From: Lachnospiraceae bacterium
GTDB lineage: Bacteria; Bacillota; Clostridia; Lachnospirales; Lachnospiraceae
Length of the DNA: 64,000 nt
Reading direction: 5' to 3'
Assembly: GCA_030523345.1 (NCBI GenBank)
Contig: JAUNIR010000001.1
Location: 1-64,000, forward strand
The translations under genes and the position numbers were made by a program. Of this stretch, positions 34,293 through 44,665 are shown piece after piece (position 1 is the first letter of the stretch; each line of letters begins with the position of its first letter). Below the pieces are notes generated by a model. It did not search any database and was not told the origin of the DNA. It was given only the letters and a program-made list of their open reading frames with translations.

Positions 34293-35150
34293 TTGATAAA
34301 ACTAGGATCACATGTAGGCATGTCCGGGAAGGATATGTTTTTAGGTTCAGCTAAAGAAGCGGCATCCTATGGCGCAAACTGTTTTATGGTGTATACAGGC
34401 GCGCCTCAAAATACAAAGAGAAAGGATGTATCTGAACTTAATATAGAGGCTGGTTGGGATTATATGAGAGCACATGGAATCAATGAAATAATTGTTCATG
34501 CTCCATACATAATCAATCTAGCTAATACGGTTAAGCCAGAGATTTATAAGCTTGCGGTTGATTTTCTTGCGTCAGAACTTGAAAGAAGTACGGCTATGGG
34601 CTCTAAATATATGGTATTACATCCGGGTTCTCACGTAGAAGCAGGGGTAGATGCAGGCACGGAGTCAATAATAAAAGGTATTAATGAAGTATTAAGCAAT
34701 GACACTGAGTGCATGATTGCTCTTGAAACTATGGCAGGAAAAGGTTCTGAAATAGGCAGAAGCTTTGAGGAAATCGCAAGAATATATGATGGCGTTAAGC
34801 TTAATAATAAGTTAAGAGTCTGTTTTGATACGTGTCATGTTAATGACGCTGGATATGATGTGAAAAATAATTTCGATAGTGTTATTGAGGAATTTGACAG
34901 AATAATTGGTAAGGAGCAAATTGTTTGTTTCCATATTAATGATAGTCTTAATCCACAGGGTGCACATAAGGACAGACATGCGAATATAGGTAAGGGGACA
35001 ATCGGTTTTGAAGCCCTTTATCACATTGTACACCATCCGGATTTTATGGATGTTATTAAGATTCTTGAAACACCGTATGTTGAAGATCCTCTCAACGCAG
35101 GAAAAAAACTTCCACCATACGCCGAGGAAATAAAAATGTTACTTAATTAA
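34293..35150 (+). CDS. nfo: Endonuclease IV (AP endonuclease)
   Basis: 285 residues with the metal-ligand motifs of Nfo in order: [76 protein letters not shown], and the final ETPY. It incises the phosphodiester 5' of abasic sites using three Zn ions. Start TTG 34293 has AAGGAG seven bases upstream. It is 15 bases after the helicase-nuclease gene, which strengthens the repair theme of the block. Confidence 0.96.
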   Translation: MIKLGSHVGMSGKDMFLGSAKEAASYGANCFMVYTGAPQNTKRKDVSELNIEAGWDYMRAHGINEIIVHAPYIINLANTVKPEIYKLAVDFLASELERSTAMGSKYMVLHPGSHVEAGVDAGTESIIKGINEVLSNDTECMIALETMAGKGSEIGRSFEEIARIYDGVKLNNKLRVCFDTCHVNDAGYDVKNNFDSVIEEFDRIIGKEQIVCFHINDSLNPQGAHKDRHANIGKGTIGFEALYHIVHHPDFMDVIKILETPYVEDPLNAGKKLPPYAEEIKMLLN

Positions 35151-35166
35151 TAAGGAGATAAATAAT

Positions 35167-36477
35167 ATGTGGGCATATGAAAGTGTATTTTATCAAATCT
35201 ATCCATTAGGAATGTGTGGAGCGCCATTCGAAAACGATGGTGTTCTCGAGCATAGAATTCTTAACTGTCTTGACTGGGTTGACCATATTGAAAAGTTAGG
35301 AATGAATGCAGTTTATTTTTCACCAGTTTTTGAATCTGATACTCATGGTTATAATACCCGTGACTATACTAAGATTGATGTAAGACTTGGTACAAATGAA
35401 GATTTTAAAAAGGTAGTTGATGCATTTCATGCAAAAGGAATTAAAGTAATTGTTGATGGTGTGTTTAATCACGTAGGTCGTGGTTTTTTTGCGTTCCAGG
35501 ATGTATTGCAACATAGATGGGACAGCAGATATAAGGATTGGTTTAATATTAATTTTGATGGCAATTCTAATTACAACGATGGATTATGGTATGAAGGTTG
35601 GGAAGGAAACTATGATCTTGTTAAGTTAAACCTTCATAACGAAGAAGTAGTACAGCATATTTTTAACGCAGTTGAAGGTTGGATGAATGAGTTTGAAATA
35701 GATGGTATTAGACTTGATGTTGCGTACTGTCTTGATTATGGATTCTTAAGAAGATTAAGAGACTTTTGTGACTCAAAGAGGCAGGATTTCTTCCTTCTTG
35801 GAGAAGTGCTTCATGGCGAATACGGAAGAATGCTTAATGAAATGAATATACATTCAATATATAACTACCAGTGTTACAAAGGTATCTATTCATCATTTAA
35901 TAGTTATAACATGTTTGAGATTATTCATTCATTGTTAAGAATGTTTGGACCAGAAGATTGGACAGTGGCAAGAGGAAGACATCTTCTTTCATTCTGTGAT
36001 AATCATGATGTTTCAAGAATTGCATCAATTCTTTCTAATGAAAATCATATTAAGGGAGTTTATGGAATGGTATTTGGAATGCCAGGAATTCCTTGTGTAT
36101 ATTATGGAAGTGAATGGGGCGTTAAGGGTGATAAGTCTCAAGGAGATCCATCACTCAGACCTTATATAGAGAGACCAGAGTGGAACGAACTCTGTGATTT
36201 TATATCAAAGCTTTCAGAAGCAAAGAAAAACTCAAAAGCACTTAACTATGGTGGATTTAGATCTGTAGTACTTAACAATAAGAATTGTATTTTTGAAAGA
36301 AAATGCGATGATGAAAGAGTTCTTGTGTGTATTAATGCAGACGGTGAAGAATTTACAGCTCATTATGATGCAGGATGTGGATGTGGTACAGATCTTATAA
36401 CCGGAGAACATGTTGATTTTGGTGGTGGTACAAGGCTTGCACCATATGATGTTAAATTTATTAAGTGTGAATACTAG
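35167..36477 (+). CDS. GH13 alpha-glucosidase/neopullulanase-like enzyme
   Basis: 436 residues, a compact catalytic TIM barrel plus a short C-terminal beta domain. The four GH13 regions are visible: DGVFNH, GIRLDVAYCLD (nucleophile D184), LLGEV (acid/base E213) and FCDNHD (D281). It lacks a signal peptide, so it should act on maltodextrins in the cytoplasm, complementing glycogen phosphorylase. The N-terminus YESVFYQIYPLGMCGAP resembles cyclomaltodextrinase-type enzymes without their N-terminal domain. It lies 16 bases after nfo, an odd operon partner for repair genes. Confidence 0.88.
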   Translation: MWAYESVFYQIYPLGMCGAPFENDGVLEHRILNCLDWVDHIEKLGMNAVYFSPVFESDTHGYNTRDYTKIDVRLGTNEDFKKVVDAFHAKGIKVIVDGVFNHVGRGFFAFQDVLQHRWDSRYKDWFNINFDGNSNYNDGLWYEGWEGNYDLVKLNLHNEEVVQHIFNAVEGWMNEFEIDGIRLDVAYCLDYGFLRRLRDFCDSKRQDFFLLGEVLHGEYGRMLNEMNIHSIYNYQCYKGIYSSFNSYNMFEIIHSLLRMFGPEDWTVARGRHLLSFCDNHDVSRIASILSNENHIKGVYGMVFGMPGIPCVYYGSEWGVKGDKSQGDPSLRPYIERPEWNELCDFISKLSEAKKNSKALNYGGFRSVVLNNKNCIFERKCDDERVLVCINADGEEFTAHYDAGCGCGTDLITGEHVDFGGGTRLAPYDVKFIKCEY

Positions 36478-36486
36478 ATATAGTTT

Positions 36487-36515
36487 TTGTTACATTTGTA
36501 CAAAAATGTTATGAT
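36487..36515 (+). promoter_or_regulatory. Predicted promoter of the chemoreceptor gene
   Basis: TTGTTA, 17-base spacer, TATGAT. A 120-base untranslated leader would follow. I saw no flagellar (sigma-28) consensus. Confidence 0.45.
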
Positions 36516-36634
36516 TTGGACTTGGAAAATTGTTGTGTTTTTAACTAATATCGTTTAATATTATTGTATCTGTGCAATTGTGCATAGAGTCCATGGAGGG
36601 ACGTTTTAGTATTAAACATTTAAGGAGAAAAAAG

Positions 36635-38371
36635 ATGGCAAAGGACGCAAAGGCTAGTAAGACAGCAAGTAATGATAAGGTATCATTTCTTAATTCGATT
36701 ACTTTCAAGATAATGCTTCTTGTAGGTGTTGCATTACTTGTTACCACAGTAGCAATTTCAGTTTCAATTGTTAGCAGTTCTAAGAAGATTATTACTGAAA
36801 ATGTTCAGAATCATATTGAGTATATGGCTGAGGCAGAATGTACACTTCTTAACGCTGATATCTCAAAGGCATTACTTACAGGTAAGCCTGTTGGATATGA
36901 TTTTTACAATGAAATCATAGGTGGCGTAAAAGTTGAAGGTATGCCTGGATCATATGCATATATCGTTTCACCAACTGGTGACATGGTATTTCATCCTACA
37001 AAGGATAAGGTAGGACAGCCAGTTGAAAACGAAGTAGTAAAGGGACTTGTGGCTCAGATTGAAAGCGATCAGATTCCAGAACCTGGATTTGCCAGATATT
37101 TTTATAAAAATGCATGGAAATATGCAGGATATGCAATTACAGATAATAATTATATTCTTGTAGTTACTGCAGATGAAGAGGAGGCTTTGGCTGAACTTAA
37201 TGATGTAACAAAGAAAGCTATTGGATTTGCTATTGCTATATTTATAGCATGTCTTGCTGTTTCATATTTTGTTGCTAAGATTATTACAAAGCCAATTCTT
37301 ATGATTACAGATATTATTAAGGCTACAGCCGATTTTGATTTCAGACACAACAGCGCAAGCGATGTTTTAGTTAAGCGTAAAGATGAATCTGGACTTATGG
37401 CAAGAGCCGTAGGCGGAATGAGAAGAGCCTTAAGAGATATGGTTGGAAATATCGGAAGCGCATCAGACAGCATTACAAATAATGTTAATCAGCTTCAGGA
37501 TGTTACAAACATTGTTAATAGCATGTGTACTGATAACTCTGCTACAACTCAGCAGTTGGCAGCAGGAATGCAGGAAACAGCGGCAACAACAGAAAGCATT
37601 TATGCAAATATTGGATATATGCAGACTGGTGCGAAAGATATCATGGCTCTTACAGAAGCTGGAGATCAGACTTCAAAAGAAGTTATGGAAAGAGCTAATA
37701 ACATGAAGAATAAAACTCTTGAAGCTACTAAACGTACTCAGGAAACATATGATTCAGTTAAGGTTAGATCTGCAGCTGCAATCGAAGAATCTAAGGCAGT
37801 TTCTAAGATTAATGAGCTTACAGACACAATCATGAGCATTTCTTCTCAGACATCACTTCTTGCACTTAATGCTTCTATCGAAGCTGCAAGAGCTGGTGAG
37901 GCAGGAAGAGGGTTTGCAGTTGTTGCTACAGAAATTGGTAATCTTGCAGATCAGACATCTAGAGCAGTAGGAGATATTAATGGTATTGTAGGCGAGGTTA
38001 ATGCCGCCGTTGCTAATATGACAGGATGTCTTGAGGAAACAACAGGATTCCTTGAGGAAACAGTATTAGCAGATTACACAGGATTTGCTGAAGTATCAGA
38101 GCAGTACTCAGATGATGCAAATAAGTTTAAAGAGAGCATGAATGATGTTCATGAGTCAATCGTTAATCTTGCGGATTCTATTTCAAAGATTTCGGATGCA
38201 TTATCAGGTATCAACGCAACAGTTGGTGAGTCAACTCTTGGTGTTACAGATATTGCTGGAAAGACAACAGATATGGTTACACGTACATCTGAGACAAATG
38301 ATCTCGTTTACGAGTCACTTTCATGTGTTGAACAGCTTCGTAGCATCGTTGATGAGTTCACAATGGAATAA
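36635..38371 (+). CDS. Methyl-accepting chemotaxis protein with extracellular Cache-like domain
   Basis: 578 residues from ATG 36635, with AAGGAG eight bases upstream; the ATG at 36572 is rejected. A membrane helix at about 24-47 is followed by an extracellular domain of about 150 residues with [22 protein letters not shown], typical of single Cache sensors. A second helix is near 200-220, then a HAMP domain and a long cytoplasmic coiled coil. The hairpin tip is [27 protein letters not shown]. It should signal to CheA/CheW. Its neighbours are glycoside hydrolases, so a sugar-related ligand is possible but unproven. Confidence 0.92.
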   Translation: MAKDAKASKTASNDKVSFLNSITFKIMLLVGVALLVTTVAISVSIVSSSKKIITENVQNHIEYMAEAECTLLNADISKALLTGKPVGYDFYNEIIGGVKVEGMPGSYAYIVSPTGDMVFHPTKDKVGQPVENEVVKGLVAQIESDQIPEPGFARYFYKNAWKYAGYAITDNNYILVVTADEEEALAELNDVTKKAIGFAIAIFIACLAVSYFVAKIITKPILMITDIIKATADFDFRHNSASDVLVKRKDESGLMARAVGGMRRALRDMVGNIGSASDSITNNVNQLQDVTNIVNSMCTDNSATTQQLAAGMQETAATTESIYANIGYMQTGAKDIMALTEAGDQTSKEVMERANNMKNKTLEATKRTQETYDSVKVRSAAAIEESKAVSKINELTDTIMSISSQTSLLALNASIEAARAGEAGRGFAVVATEIGNLADQTSRAVGDINGIVGEVNAAVANMTGCLEETTGFLEETVLADYTGFAEVSEQYSDDANKFKESMNDVHESIVNLADSISKISDALSGINATVGESTLGVTDIAGKTTDMVTRTSETNDLVYESLSCVEQLRSIVDEFTME

Positions 38372-38391
38372 TAGAGATATATTTATAAATT

Positions 38392-38427
38392 ATGGGCTGT
38401 GGGCAATTGCTTACAGCCCATTTTTTA
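38392..38427 (+). terminator. Intrinsic terminator of the chemoreceptor gene
   Basis: ATGGGCTGT pairs with ACAGCCCAT, with an inner GCAATTGC palindrome, then six T. Confidence 0.9.
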
Positions 38428-38499
38428 TATATAATAATATTTGTCAAAATATGTTCATTTTGATATATTATGAGTTTTTAATAGCCAGGGGTGGTATAA

Positions 38500-40995
38500 A
38501 TGATATTTCAGACATTAAATGGAAATTGGGTAATGAATGAAAAGGGATCAGAAGCATATATTGATGCGAAGATTCCAGGTTCAGTTTTATCTACGTTATT
38601 AGTTCAGCATAGAATTCAAGATCCTTTCTTTGGAACAAACGAGGATGAAGTAAAAGAAATTTTCAGGAATGATTACTATTTTACTAGACAGTTTGAACCA
38701 TCAGCGGACTTATTACAGCAGCAGAAAATAGAATTAGTTTGTAAAGGTATAGATACTCTTTCCAAGATTTATATTAATAATGTGCCGGTTGGAACTACGG
38801 ATAATATGCACCGTACATTTACTTTTGATATAAAGAATTATCTTGTGTATGGAGTAAATACAATTACTATCGAGATTCAGTCTCCAATAAATTATATAGA
38901 GAATCAGAGAGGATCAGTAAATAAAGAAGCATACTATGTTCCAGAAGGAAGCATGCGAGGCAATCAGTATTTGAGAAAAGCCCATAGTATGTTTGGATGG
39001 AACTTTGGACCTAAGCTTCCTGATATGGGAATATGGAGAAGCATAGATTTAGTAGGATATAGTTTAATTAAGCTTGATGATGTATTAGTTGTACAGCACC
39101 ATGAGAAGAAGAAAGTAAACTTAGAAATTCAGGTTAAAGCCAACATCATTGAGAGAGGTATGTACATTATCCAGGGTGAAATTGTTACACCAGAGGGAAG
39201 AGTTTCTGCCATTACTGAGACGATGGAGGGTAATGAGGCTACTCTTATGATGGAAATCGAAGAACCAAGATTATGGTGGCCTAATGGTTTTGGAGAACAT
39301 CCATTATATACAGTAAGTGTTTATGCACTTGATATGAATGGTAATGAATGGGATTCTAAGAGCTATAAAATTGGTCTTAGAACTATGAGTATCTCTCAGG
39401 AAAGAGATGAGTTTGGACACGAGTTCTGTTTCAGGGTTAATGGACATAAGTTCTTTGCAATGGGCGCTAATTATATACCTGAAGACAGTATATATTCCTT
39501 TATAACAAAGGAAAAAATAAATTATTTGTTGAGAGCTGCAATTAAAAGTAATTTTAATACAATACGTGTATGGGGCGGAGGTTACTATCCATCAGATACG
39601 TTTTATGAGATGTGTGACGAATATGGAATCATAGTATGGCAGGACTTCATGTTTGCTGCGAATGCTTATGAGCTCACAGATCAGTTTGCAAGAAACGTGC
39701 AAGAGGAAGTGATTGACAATGTCAAGAGACTTCGTCATCATGCATGCCTTGGCCTTTTCTGTGGCAATAATGGAATAGAGCGTTCGTGGGTTGATAATGC
39801 AGAATTCAGACAAAATGCAGATGCGTTGAGAATAGATACAGTAAGACTATTTGAGCAATTGATAAAGCAGGTTTGTATGGAATATGCTCCACAGACTTTC
39901 TATTGGCCATCATCTCCATCATCGGGAGGAAATTTCGACAATCCTAATGATGAGTCAAGAGGAGATAACCACTATTGGGAAGTATGGAATGAAAATAGAT
40001 ATTTTAGCGATTACAAAAACCATTTAATGAGATTTTGTTCTGAATTTGGATTCCAGTCATTCCCTTCACTTAAAACAGTTAAGACTTTCACTAAAGAAGA
40101 GGACAGAAATATATTCTCAGAGGTAATGGAACACCATCAGAAAACAGCTGATGCGAATGCGAGACTTATTTCCTATATTTCGAAATATTTCTTATTCCCT
40201 AAGGATATGGAAAGCCTTATGTACTTAACGCAGATACTTCAGGCTATTTCTGTAAAATATGGTGTGGAACATTTCAGACGGAACAGAGGGGCTTGTATGG
40301 GAACCCTCTATTGGACGATGAACGATTGTTGGCCTAGTGTAAGCTGGTCAAGTATTGATTATTTTGGAAGATGGAAAGCTCTTCAGTACATGGCTAAAAA
40401 TTTCTATTCACCAATAGCTGGTTCTATTGATTTGGAGGGAAATGTAGCTTCTGTTTATGTACAGAACGAGACTAGAGATATTGAACCACGAAGAGTAAGA
40501 ATATCACTTCAGACTTTTGACTTTAGACTTCTTCATGAAGCGGAGTACCAGGTTGAGATTATGCCTGGAGGCGTGGAACTTGTATGTACTATTGATTATT
40601 CTGAGTTCATTAGAGGCATAGAAAATAGAGTATTTATGGAAGCAACATTCTATGATGAAGAGGATAATGTTGTATCAACCGAAATAGAAGTGTTTGTTCC
40701 TTATAAGCGACTTGCTCTTGAAAATTCATCTATTTCATATTCGGTAATAGAACTTCCAGACGAATATGTAATACGAATGATGTCAGGTGGATTTGCTGCG
40801 TTTGTTGAACTCGATTTAAGACAGGCTGATGCGGTATTTTCGGAGAACTATTTCCATCTTACATCTAAGAGAGAAAAGGCTGTAAAACTTAAAAAATCAG
40901 ATATCAGATATCTGAATGCTGGAACGCCTGAAATTCAGAATGGTTTCGAACTCGAACAGCAGCTTGTAATTCGTACGCTTAGAGATACATATTAA
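38500..40995 (+). CDS. GH2 beta-mannosidase-like protein with altered acid/base motif
   Basis: 831 residues with no signal peptide. The N-terminal jelly roll (NGNWVMNEKGSEAYIDAKIPGSV), Ig-like domain and TIM barrel follow the intracellular beta-mannosidase layout. The barrel contains TIRVWGGGYYPSDTFYEMCDEYGI. The nucleophile motif FCSEFGFQS is intact (E515). The acid/base motif, normally ending in NNE or GNE, reads CGNNGIE, with Gly425 at the Glu position. Another Glu follows at 427. It may use E427, act on unusual substrates, or be a poor catalyst. It would release mannose from beta-mannosides. GGGGTGG precedes ATG. Confidence 0.85.
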   Translation: MIFQTLNGNWVMNEKGSEAYIDAKIPGSVLSTLLVQHRIQDPFFGTNEDEVKEIFRNDYYFTRQFEPSADLLQQQKIELVCKGIDTLSKIYINNVPVGTTDNMHRTFTFDIKNYLVYGVNTITIEIQSPINYIENQRGSVNKEAYYVPEGSMRGNQYLRKAHSMFGWNFGPKLPDMGIWRSIDLVGYSLIKLDDVLVVQHHEKKKVNLEIQVKANIIERGMYIIQGEIVTPEGRVSAITETMEGNEATLMMEIEEPRLWWPNGFGEHPLYTVSVYALDMNGNEWDSKSYKIGLRTMSISQERDEFGHEFCFRVNGHKFFAMGANYIPEDSIYSFITKEKINYLLRAAIKSNFNTIRVWGGGYYPSDTFYEMCDEYGIIVWQDFMFAANAYELTDQFARNVQEEVIDNVKRLRHHACLGLFCGNNGIERSWVDNAEFRQNADALRIDTVRLFEQLIKQVCMEYAPQTFYWPSSPSSGGNFDNPNDESRGDNHYWEVWNENRYFSDYKNHLMRFCSEFGFQSFPSLKTVKTFTKEEDRNIFSEVMEHHQKTADANARLISYISKYFLFPKDMESLMYLTQILQAISVKYGVEHFRRNRGACMGTLYWTMNDCWPSVSWSSIDYFGRWKALQYMAKNFYSPIAGSIDLEGNVASVYVQNETRDIEPRRVRISLQTFDFRLLHEAEYQVEIMPGGVELVCTIDYSEFIRGIENRVFMEATFYDEEDNVVSTEIEVFVPYKRLALENSSISYSVIELPDEYVIRMMSGGFAAFVELDLRQADAVFSENYFHLTSKREKAVKLKKSDIRYLNAGTPEIQNGFELEQQLVIRTLRDTY

Positions 40996-41011
40996 TTACA
41001 GGGGGGCAGTT

Positions 41012-41188
41012 ATGAATATACCAAAAGATCCGGCGATGCTTTTAAGTTTTATAAATCTTAAGTTAAGAGATAACTATTCTTCACTTGACCTATTATGTGA
41101 GGATATGGACGTTTCTAAGGAAGAAATTATAGAAACGCTTCTGAAGATAGACTATGAATATGATACAAATATAAATCAGTTTGTATAA
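41012..41188 (+). CDS. DUF4250 small protein
   Basis: 58 residues: MNIPKDPAMLLSFINLKLRD, then YSSLDLLCEDMDVSKEEIIETL, and a terminal YEYDTNINQFV. This matches my memory of DUF4250, a short family found in Firmicutes and some other bacteria with no known function. A strong GGGGGG purine tract lies just upstream. The stop is 5 bases before the RarA start, so RarA is probably translated by coupling, since RarA has only a weak ribosome binding site of its own. Confidence 0.88.
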   Translation: MNIPKDPAMLLSFINLKLRDNYSSLDLLCEDMDVSKEEIIETLLKIDYEYDTNINQFV

Positions 41189-41193
41189 AGATT

Positions 41194-42522
41194 ATGGATT
41201 TATTTGAATTTTTTAAAGAAAACAGTGATAAAAATGAGTCTCCATTAGCTGCGAGATTAAGGCCTACAACTCTTGATGAAGTAGTGGGGCAGGAACATAT
41301 CATCAGCGAGGACAAACTCTTATATCGTGCAATTAAAGCGGATAAGTTAAGCTCTATTATTTTTTATGGACCGCCAGGTACAGGAAAAACAACCCTTGCT
41401 AAGGTGATCGCTAATACAACGAGTGCTGAGTTTAAACAGCTTAACGCCACTGTTGCAGGTAAAAAAGACATGGAAGAGGTAGTATCTAAAGCAAAAGATA
41501 CTCTTTCTATGTATGGAAAAAAGACAATTCTTTTTATCGATGAGATTCATAGATTTAACAAAGGACAGCAGGACTATTTGCTCCCATTTGTTGAAGATGG
41601 AACTATCATTTTAGTTGGAGCGACTACGGAAAACCCTTATTTTGAGGTTAATGGAGCTCTGATTTCCAGATCAATTATATTTGAATTAAAGCCGCTTTCT
41701 AAGGACAACGTTAAGGAAATACTTAAGAGAGCTGTATATGATGTAGAAAAAGGTATGGGGGCATATGATGCGGTAATAGAAGATGACGCGCTAGAGTTCC
41801 TATCAGATTTATCAAATGGTGACGCAAGATCAGCTCTTAATGCTATTGAACTCGGAGTTTTAACAACGGAGAGATCAGAAGACGGTAAAATCCATATTAC
41901 GCTAGACGTTGCCAGCGAATGCATTCAGAAGCGACGCACTTACTACGATAAAAATGGTGATAACCATTATGATACAGTGTCGGCATTTATTAAGAGTATG
42001 AGAGGGTCGGATCCAGATGCGGCTATATTTTATCTTGCTAAAATGTTATATGCTGGGGAAAGCGTGACGTTTATTGCAAGGCGTATGATGATATGTGCTT
42101 CAGAAGATGTAGGAAACGCAGATCCACAGGCACTTCAAGTTGCAGTCGCTGCAGCGCAGGCAGTTGAAAGAGTTGGAATGCCAGAAGCTCAGATTATATT
42201 ATCTCAGGCAGTTGCATATATTGCTACAGCGCCAAAGAGCAATGCAAGTTGTGTGGCTATTGAAGAAGCAATGCAGGCTGTTCAGGAAACAAAAAATGTC
42301 ACAATTCCAGTCCACCTTCAGGATGCCCACTATAAAGGCGCGGCAAAGCTTGGGCATGGAGAGGGATATAAGTATGCGCATAACTACGAAAACCATTACG
42401 TTAAGCAGCAATATCTCCCTTATGAACTAGATGGGAAGGAGTTCTATCATATATCGGATATGGGGTATGAGAAGAAAATTAAAGACCACATGAAGATGTT
42501 AAAAAAGAATCCAGAAGACTAG
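41194..42522 (+). CDS. rarA: Replication-associated recombination protein A (MgsA/RarA)
   Basis: 442 residues. Features are LAARLRPTTLDEVVGQEHI, Walker A YGPPGTGKTTLAK, Walker B ILFIDEIHRFNKGQQD, sensor 1 GATTENPYFEVN, and the C-terminal tetramerisation region with LQDAHYKGAAKLGHGEGYKYAH. RarA is an AAA+ ATPase that acts at stalled replication forks in the cytoplasm. It follows the DUF4250 gene with 5 bases between. Confidence 0.95.
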   Translation: MDLFEFFKENSDKNESPLAARLRPTTLDEVVGQEHIISEDKLLYRAIKADKLSSIIFYGPPGTGKTTLAKVIANTTSAEFKQLNATVAGKKDMEEVVSKAKDTLSMYGKKTILFIDEIHRFNKGQQDYLLPFVEDGTIILVGATTENPYFEVNGALISRSIIFELKPLSKDNVKEILKRAVYDVEKGMGAYDAVIEDDALEFLSDLSNGDARSALNAIELGVLTTERSEDGKIHITLDVASECIQKRRTYYDKNGDNHYDTVSAFIKSMRGSDPDAAIFYLAKMLYAGESVTFIARRMMICASEDVGNADPQALQVAVAAAQAVERVGMPEAQIILSQAVAYIATAPKSNASCVAIEEAMQAVQETKNVTIPVHLQDAHYKGAAKLGHGEGYKYAHNYENHYVKQQYLPYELDGKEFYHISDMGYEKKIKDHMKMLKKNPED

Positions 42523-42536
42523 TTTACATAACATAA
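42519..42536 (+). repeat. Copy 3 of recurrent intergenic motif GTTTACATAAYATAA
   Basis: CTAGTTTACATAACATAA; its CTAG contains the rarA stop codon. It is nearly identical to the copy at 1463. Confidence 0.45.
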
Positions 42537-42553
42537 CACAACTACCACACACT

Positions 42554-43066
42554 ATGACAGATCCATTAACACTTACAAAACTTATAATTTTATATATGCT
42601 TGATAAGGCTGGAAACCCAATGCTCAAAACACAGGTTTTCGGCTTTATTATGGAAAAAGATTATACTAACTACTTTACCCTCATGCAGGCGTGCACAGAA
42701 TTGTGTGAAGCTAAGTTTATAGAGACGAGAATAATTATGAATGGGGCACATCTGGCTATATTAGAGGATGGTGAGAATACCCTTAAATCTTTCTCTGACA
42801 GAATTTCAAATGCGATTAAAGATGATATCGTAGAATTTTTTAGAGTTAATAAACTTGAGACAAAATCAAGCCTTAATATAAATACAAATTATTATAAAGT
42901 TTCAAGAAGCGAATATGTTGCGGAATTGTCTTTAAAGGAAGAAGACTCAGAACTTCTTATGCTCAAAATATCAATGCCGACCGAGGAATCAGTGCGTGCA
43001 ATGTGTGAGAACTTTGAGGGACAGAGCGAGGAACTATACAATTTGATAGTTGATAAACTTTTATAA
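42554..43066 (+). CDS. DUF4364 family winged-helix-like protein
   Basis: 170 residues starting TDPLTLTKLIILYMLDKAGNPM, with a two-part architecture: an N-terminal winged-helix-like region (about 1-75, with DYTNYFTLMQACTELCEAKFIE) and a C-terminal mixed domain. This matches DUF4364, a Clostridia-associated family thought to be PadR- or HTH-like but without known targets. The ribosome binding site is weak. The gene lies between rarA and rho. Confidence 0.78.
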   Translation: MTDPLTLTKLIILYMLDKAGNPMLKTQVFGFIMEKDYTNYFTLMQACTELCEAKFIETRIIMNGAHLAILEDGENTLKSFSDRISNAIKDDIVEFFRVNKLETKSSLNINTNYYKVSRSEYVAELSLKEEDSELLMLKISMPTEESVRAMCENFEGQSEELYNLIVDKLL

Positions 43067-43154
43067 AGGTGATATTATCGAGATGCAAAGTAAACGTTTC
43101 TGGAACATGCAATTCACCATTTTTCCAAACATTTATATTTAATATGGAGATTAT

Positions 43155-44585
43155 ATGAGAGAAAAATACGAATCACTAGCTGTAGCCGTGCTTAAGGATC
43201 TTGCTAAGTCAAGAGGAATTAAGATAACTTCTGCAATGAAAAAAGCGGATGTTGTTGAAGCTATGCTTGCAAAGGATGAAGAGGAAAAGGCAGCAAAGGC
43301 AGAGGAAGCTGTTAAAGAAAAGCCTGCAAAGAAAGAAGCCTCAAAAGAACAGCCAGCAGATAGTGTTGAAGCGAAAGCTGTAGATAATAAGTCTTCAGAA
43401 GAGAAGGTGTCTGAAGAAAAAGATGAAAATGATATATCAGAGGATAAGAAGAGCCTCGATAGTGGTATTGAAGCCAATGGTATTTTAGAAGTTCTTTCAG
43501 AAGGTTATGGTTTTATCAGAAGTGAAAATTTCCTTCCCGGAGAAAATGATGTATATGTAGCACCATCTCAGATAAGACGATTTGGTCTGAAGACGGGAGA
43601 TATTGTAATAGGTAATACTAGAGTTAAAAATGCTAACGATAAATTTGGAGCGCTTTTATTTGTAAAGTCAATTAATGGAATGGCTCCAAGTGAGATAGCA
43701 AAACGTCCTAATTTTGAAGATCTTACTCCTGTATTTCCAGATGAGAAGCTTGTACTTGAAAGACCTGGTTGCTCAGTTGCTATGAGAGCGATGGATCTTT
43801 TCTGTCCTATTGGTAAGGGACAGAGAGGTATGATTGTTTCACCACCTAAGGCAGGTAAAACAACACTTCTTAAGGACGTTGCAAAGTCGATAAAATATAA
43901 TAACCCAGAGATGCACATTATAATTCTTCTCATTGATGAGCGCCCTGAGGAAGTTACAGATATCAGAGAAGCTATAGAAGGAGATAATGTAGAGGTTATA
44001 TATTCTACATTTGATGAACTTCCTGAGCACCATAAGAGAGTGTCGGAAATGGTAATTGAGCGTGCAAGACGTCTTGTAGAGCACGGAAGAGATGTAATGA
44101 TTCTTCTTGATTCAATAACAAGACTTTCAAGAGCTTATAACCTTACAGTTCCACCAAGTGGACGTACCTTATCAGGTGGTCTTGATCCAGCTGCTCTTCA
44201 TATGCCTAAGAGATTTTTCGGTGCGGCTAGAAATATGAGAGAGGGTGGTTCCCTTACAGTTCTTGCAACAGCGCTTATTGATACGGGTTCTAAAATGGAC
44301 GATGTTGTTTATGAGGAATTTAAAGGAACTGGTAATATGGAAATGATTCTCGACAGAAAACTGTCTGAAAAGAGAATTTTCCCAGCTATAGACATCCCTA
44401 AGTCTGGAACACGTAGAGATGACTTACTCCTTACAGAGAAAGAACAGCAGGCAATGGCTATTTTAAGAAAAGGACTTAATGGCCTTAAGCCAGATGAAAC
44501 TGTTGAGAGAATACTTGATATGTTCTCGAAGACAAAGACTAATAGAGACTTCTGCGAGTATGTTTCTAGAAAGCTTTATTACTAG
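43155..44585 (+). CDS. rho: Transcription termination factor Rho
   Basis: 476 residues. The N-terminus has the Rho-N helical motif ([26 protein letters not shown]), then a low-complexity Lys/Glu/Ala insertion (about 35-100) typical of clostridial Rho. The RNA-binding cold-shock-like domain follows ([37 protein letters not shown]). The ATPase has the P-loop PPKAGKTTL, Walker [12 protein letters not shown] and the Q/R-loop region. It acts as a hexameric RNA helicase that ends transcription. GGAG precedes ATG. rpmE follows. Confidence 0.96.
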   Translation: MREKYESLAVAVLKDLAKSRGIKITSAMKKADVVEAMLAKDEEEKAAKAEEAVKEKPAKKEASKEQPADSVEAKAVDNKSSEEKVSEEKDENDISEDKKSLDSGIEANGILEVLSEGYGFIRSENFLPGENDVYVAPSQIRRFGLKTGDIVIGNTRVKNANDKFGALLFVKSINGMAPSEIAKRPNFEDLTPVFPDEKLVLERPGCSVAMRAMDLFCPIGKGQRGMIVSPPKAGKTTLLKDVAKSIKYNNPEMHIIILLIDERPEEVTDIREAIEGDNVEVIYSTFDELPEHHKRVSEMVIERARRLVEHGRDVMILLDSITRLSRAYNLTVPPSGRTLSGGLDPAALHMPKRFFGAARNMREGGSLTVLATALIDTGSKMDDVVYEEFKGTGNMEMILDRKLSEKRIFPAIDIPKSGTRRDDLLLTEKEQQAMAILRKGLNGLKPDETVERILDMFSKTKTNRDFCEYVSRKLYY

Positions 44586-44632
44586 TAAATAGATTAAGGA
44601 AAATGGTCACTCGTCATTATTAGTAAATAGGG

Positions 44633-44661
44633 TTGCAATAAAAGGGGCCTTATGATACAAT
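44633..44661 (+). promoter_or_regulatory. Predicted rpmE promoter
   Basis: TTGCAA, 17-base spacer, TACAAT. Confidence 0.65.
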
Positions 44662-44665
44662 AAAC

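Noticed and set aside
35167..36477. GH13 gene as part of the repair system
   Set aside because: It is co-directional and close to nfo, but its role in maltodextrin breakdown gives no repair link; I treat the adjacency as incidental.
36516..36634. c-di-GMP riboswitch before the chemoreceptor
   Set aside because: The leader has no GEMM-type core sequence; only the direct repeat TGTGCA stands out.
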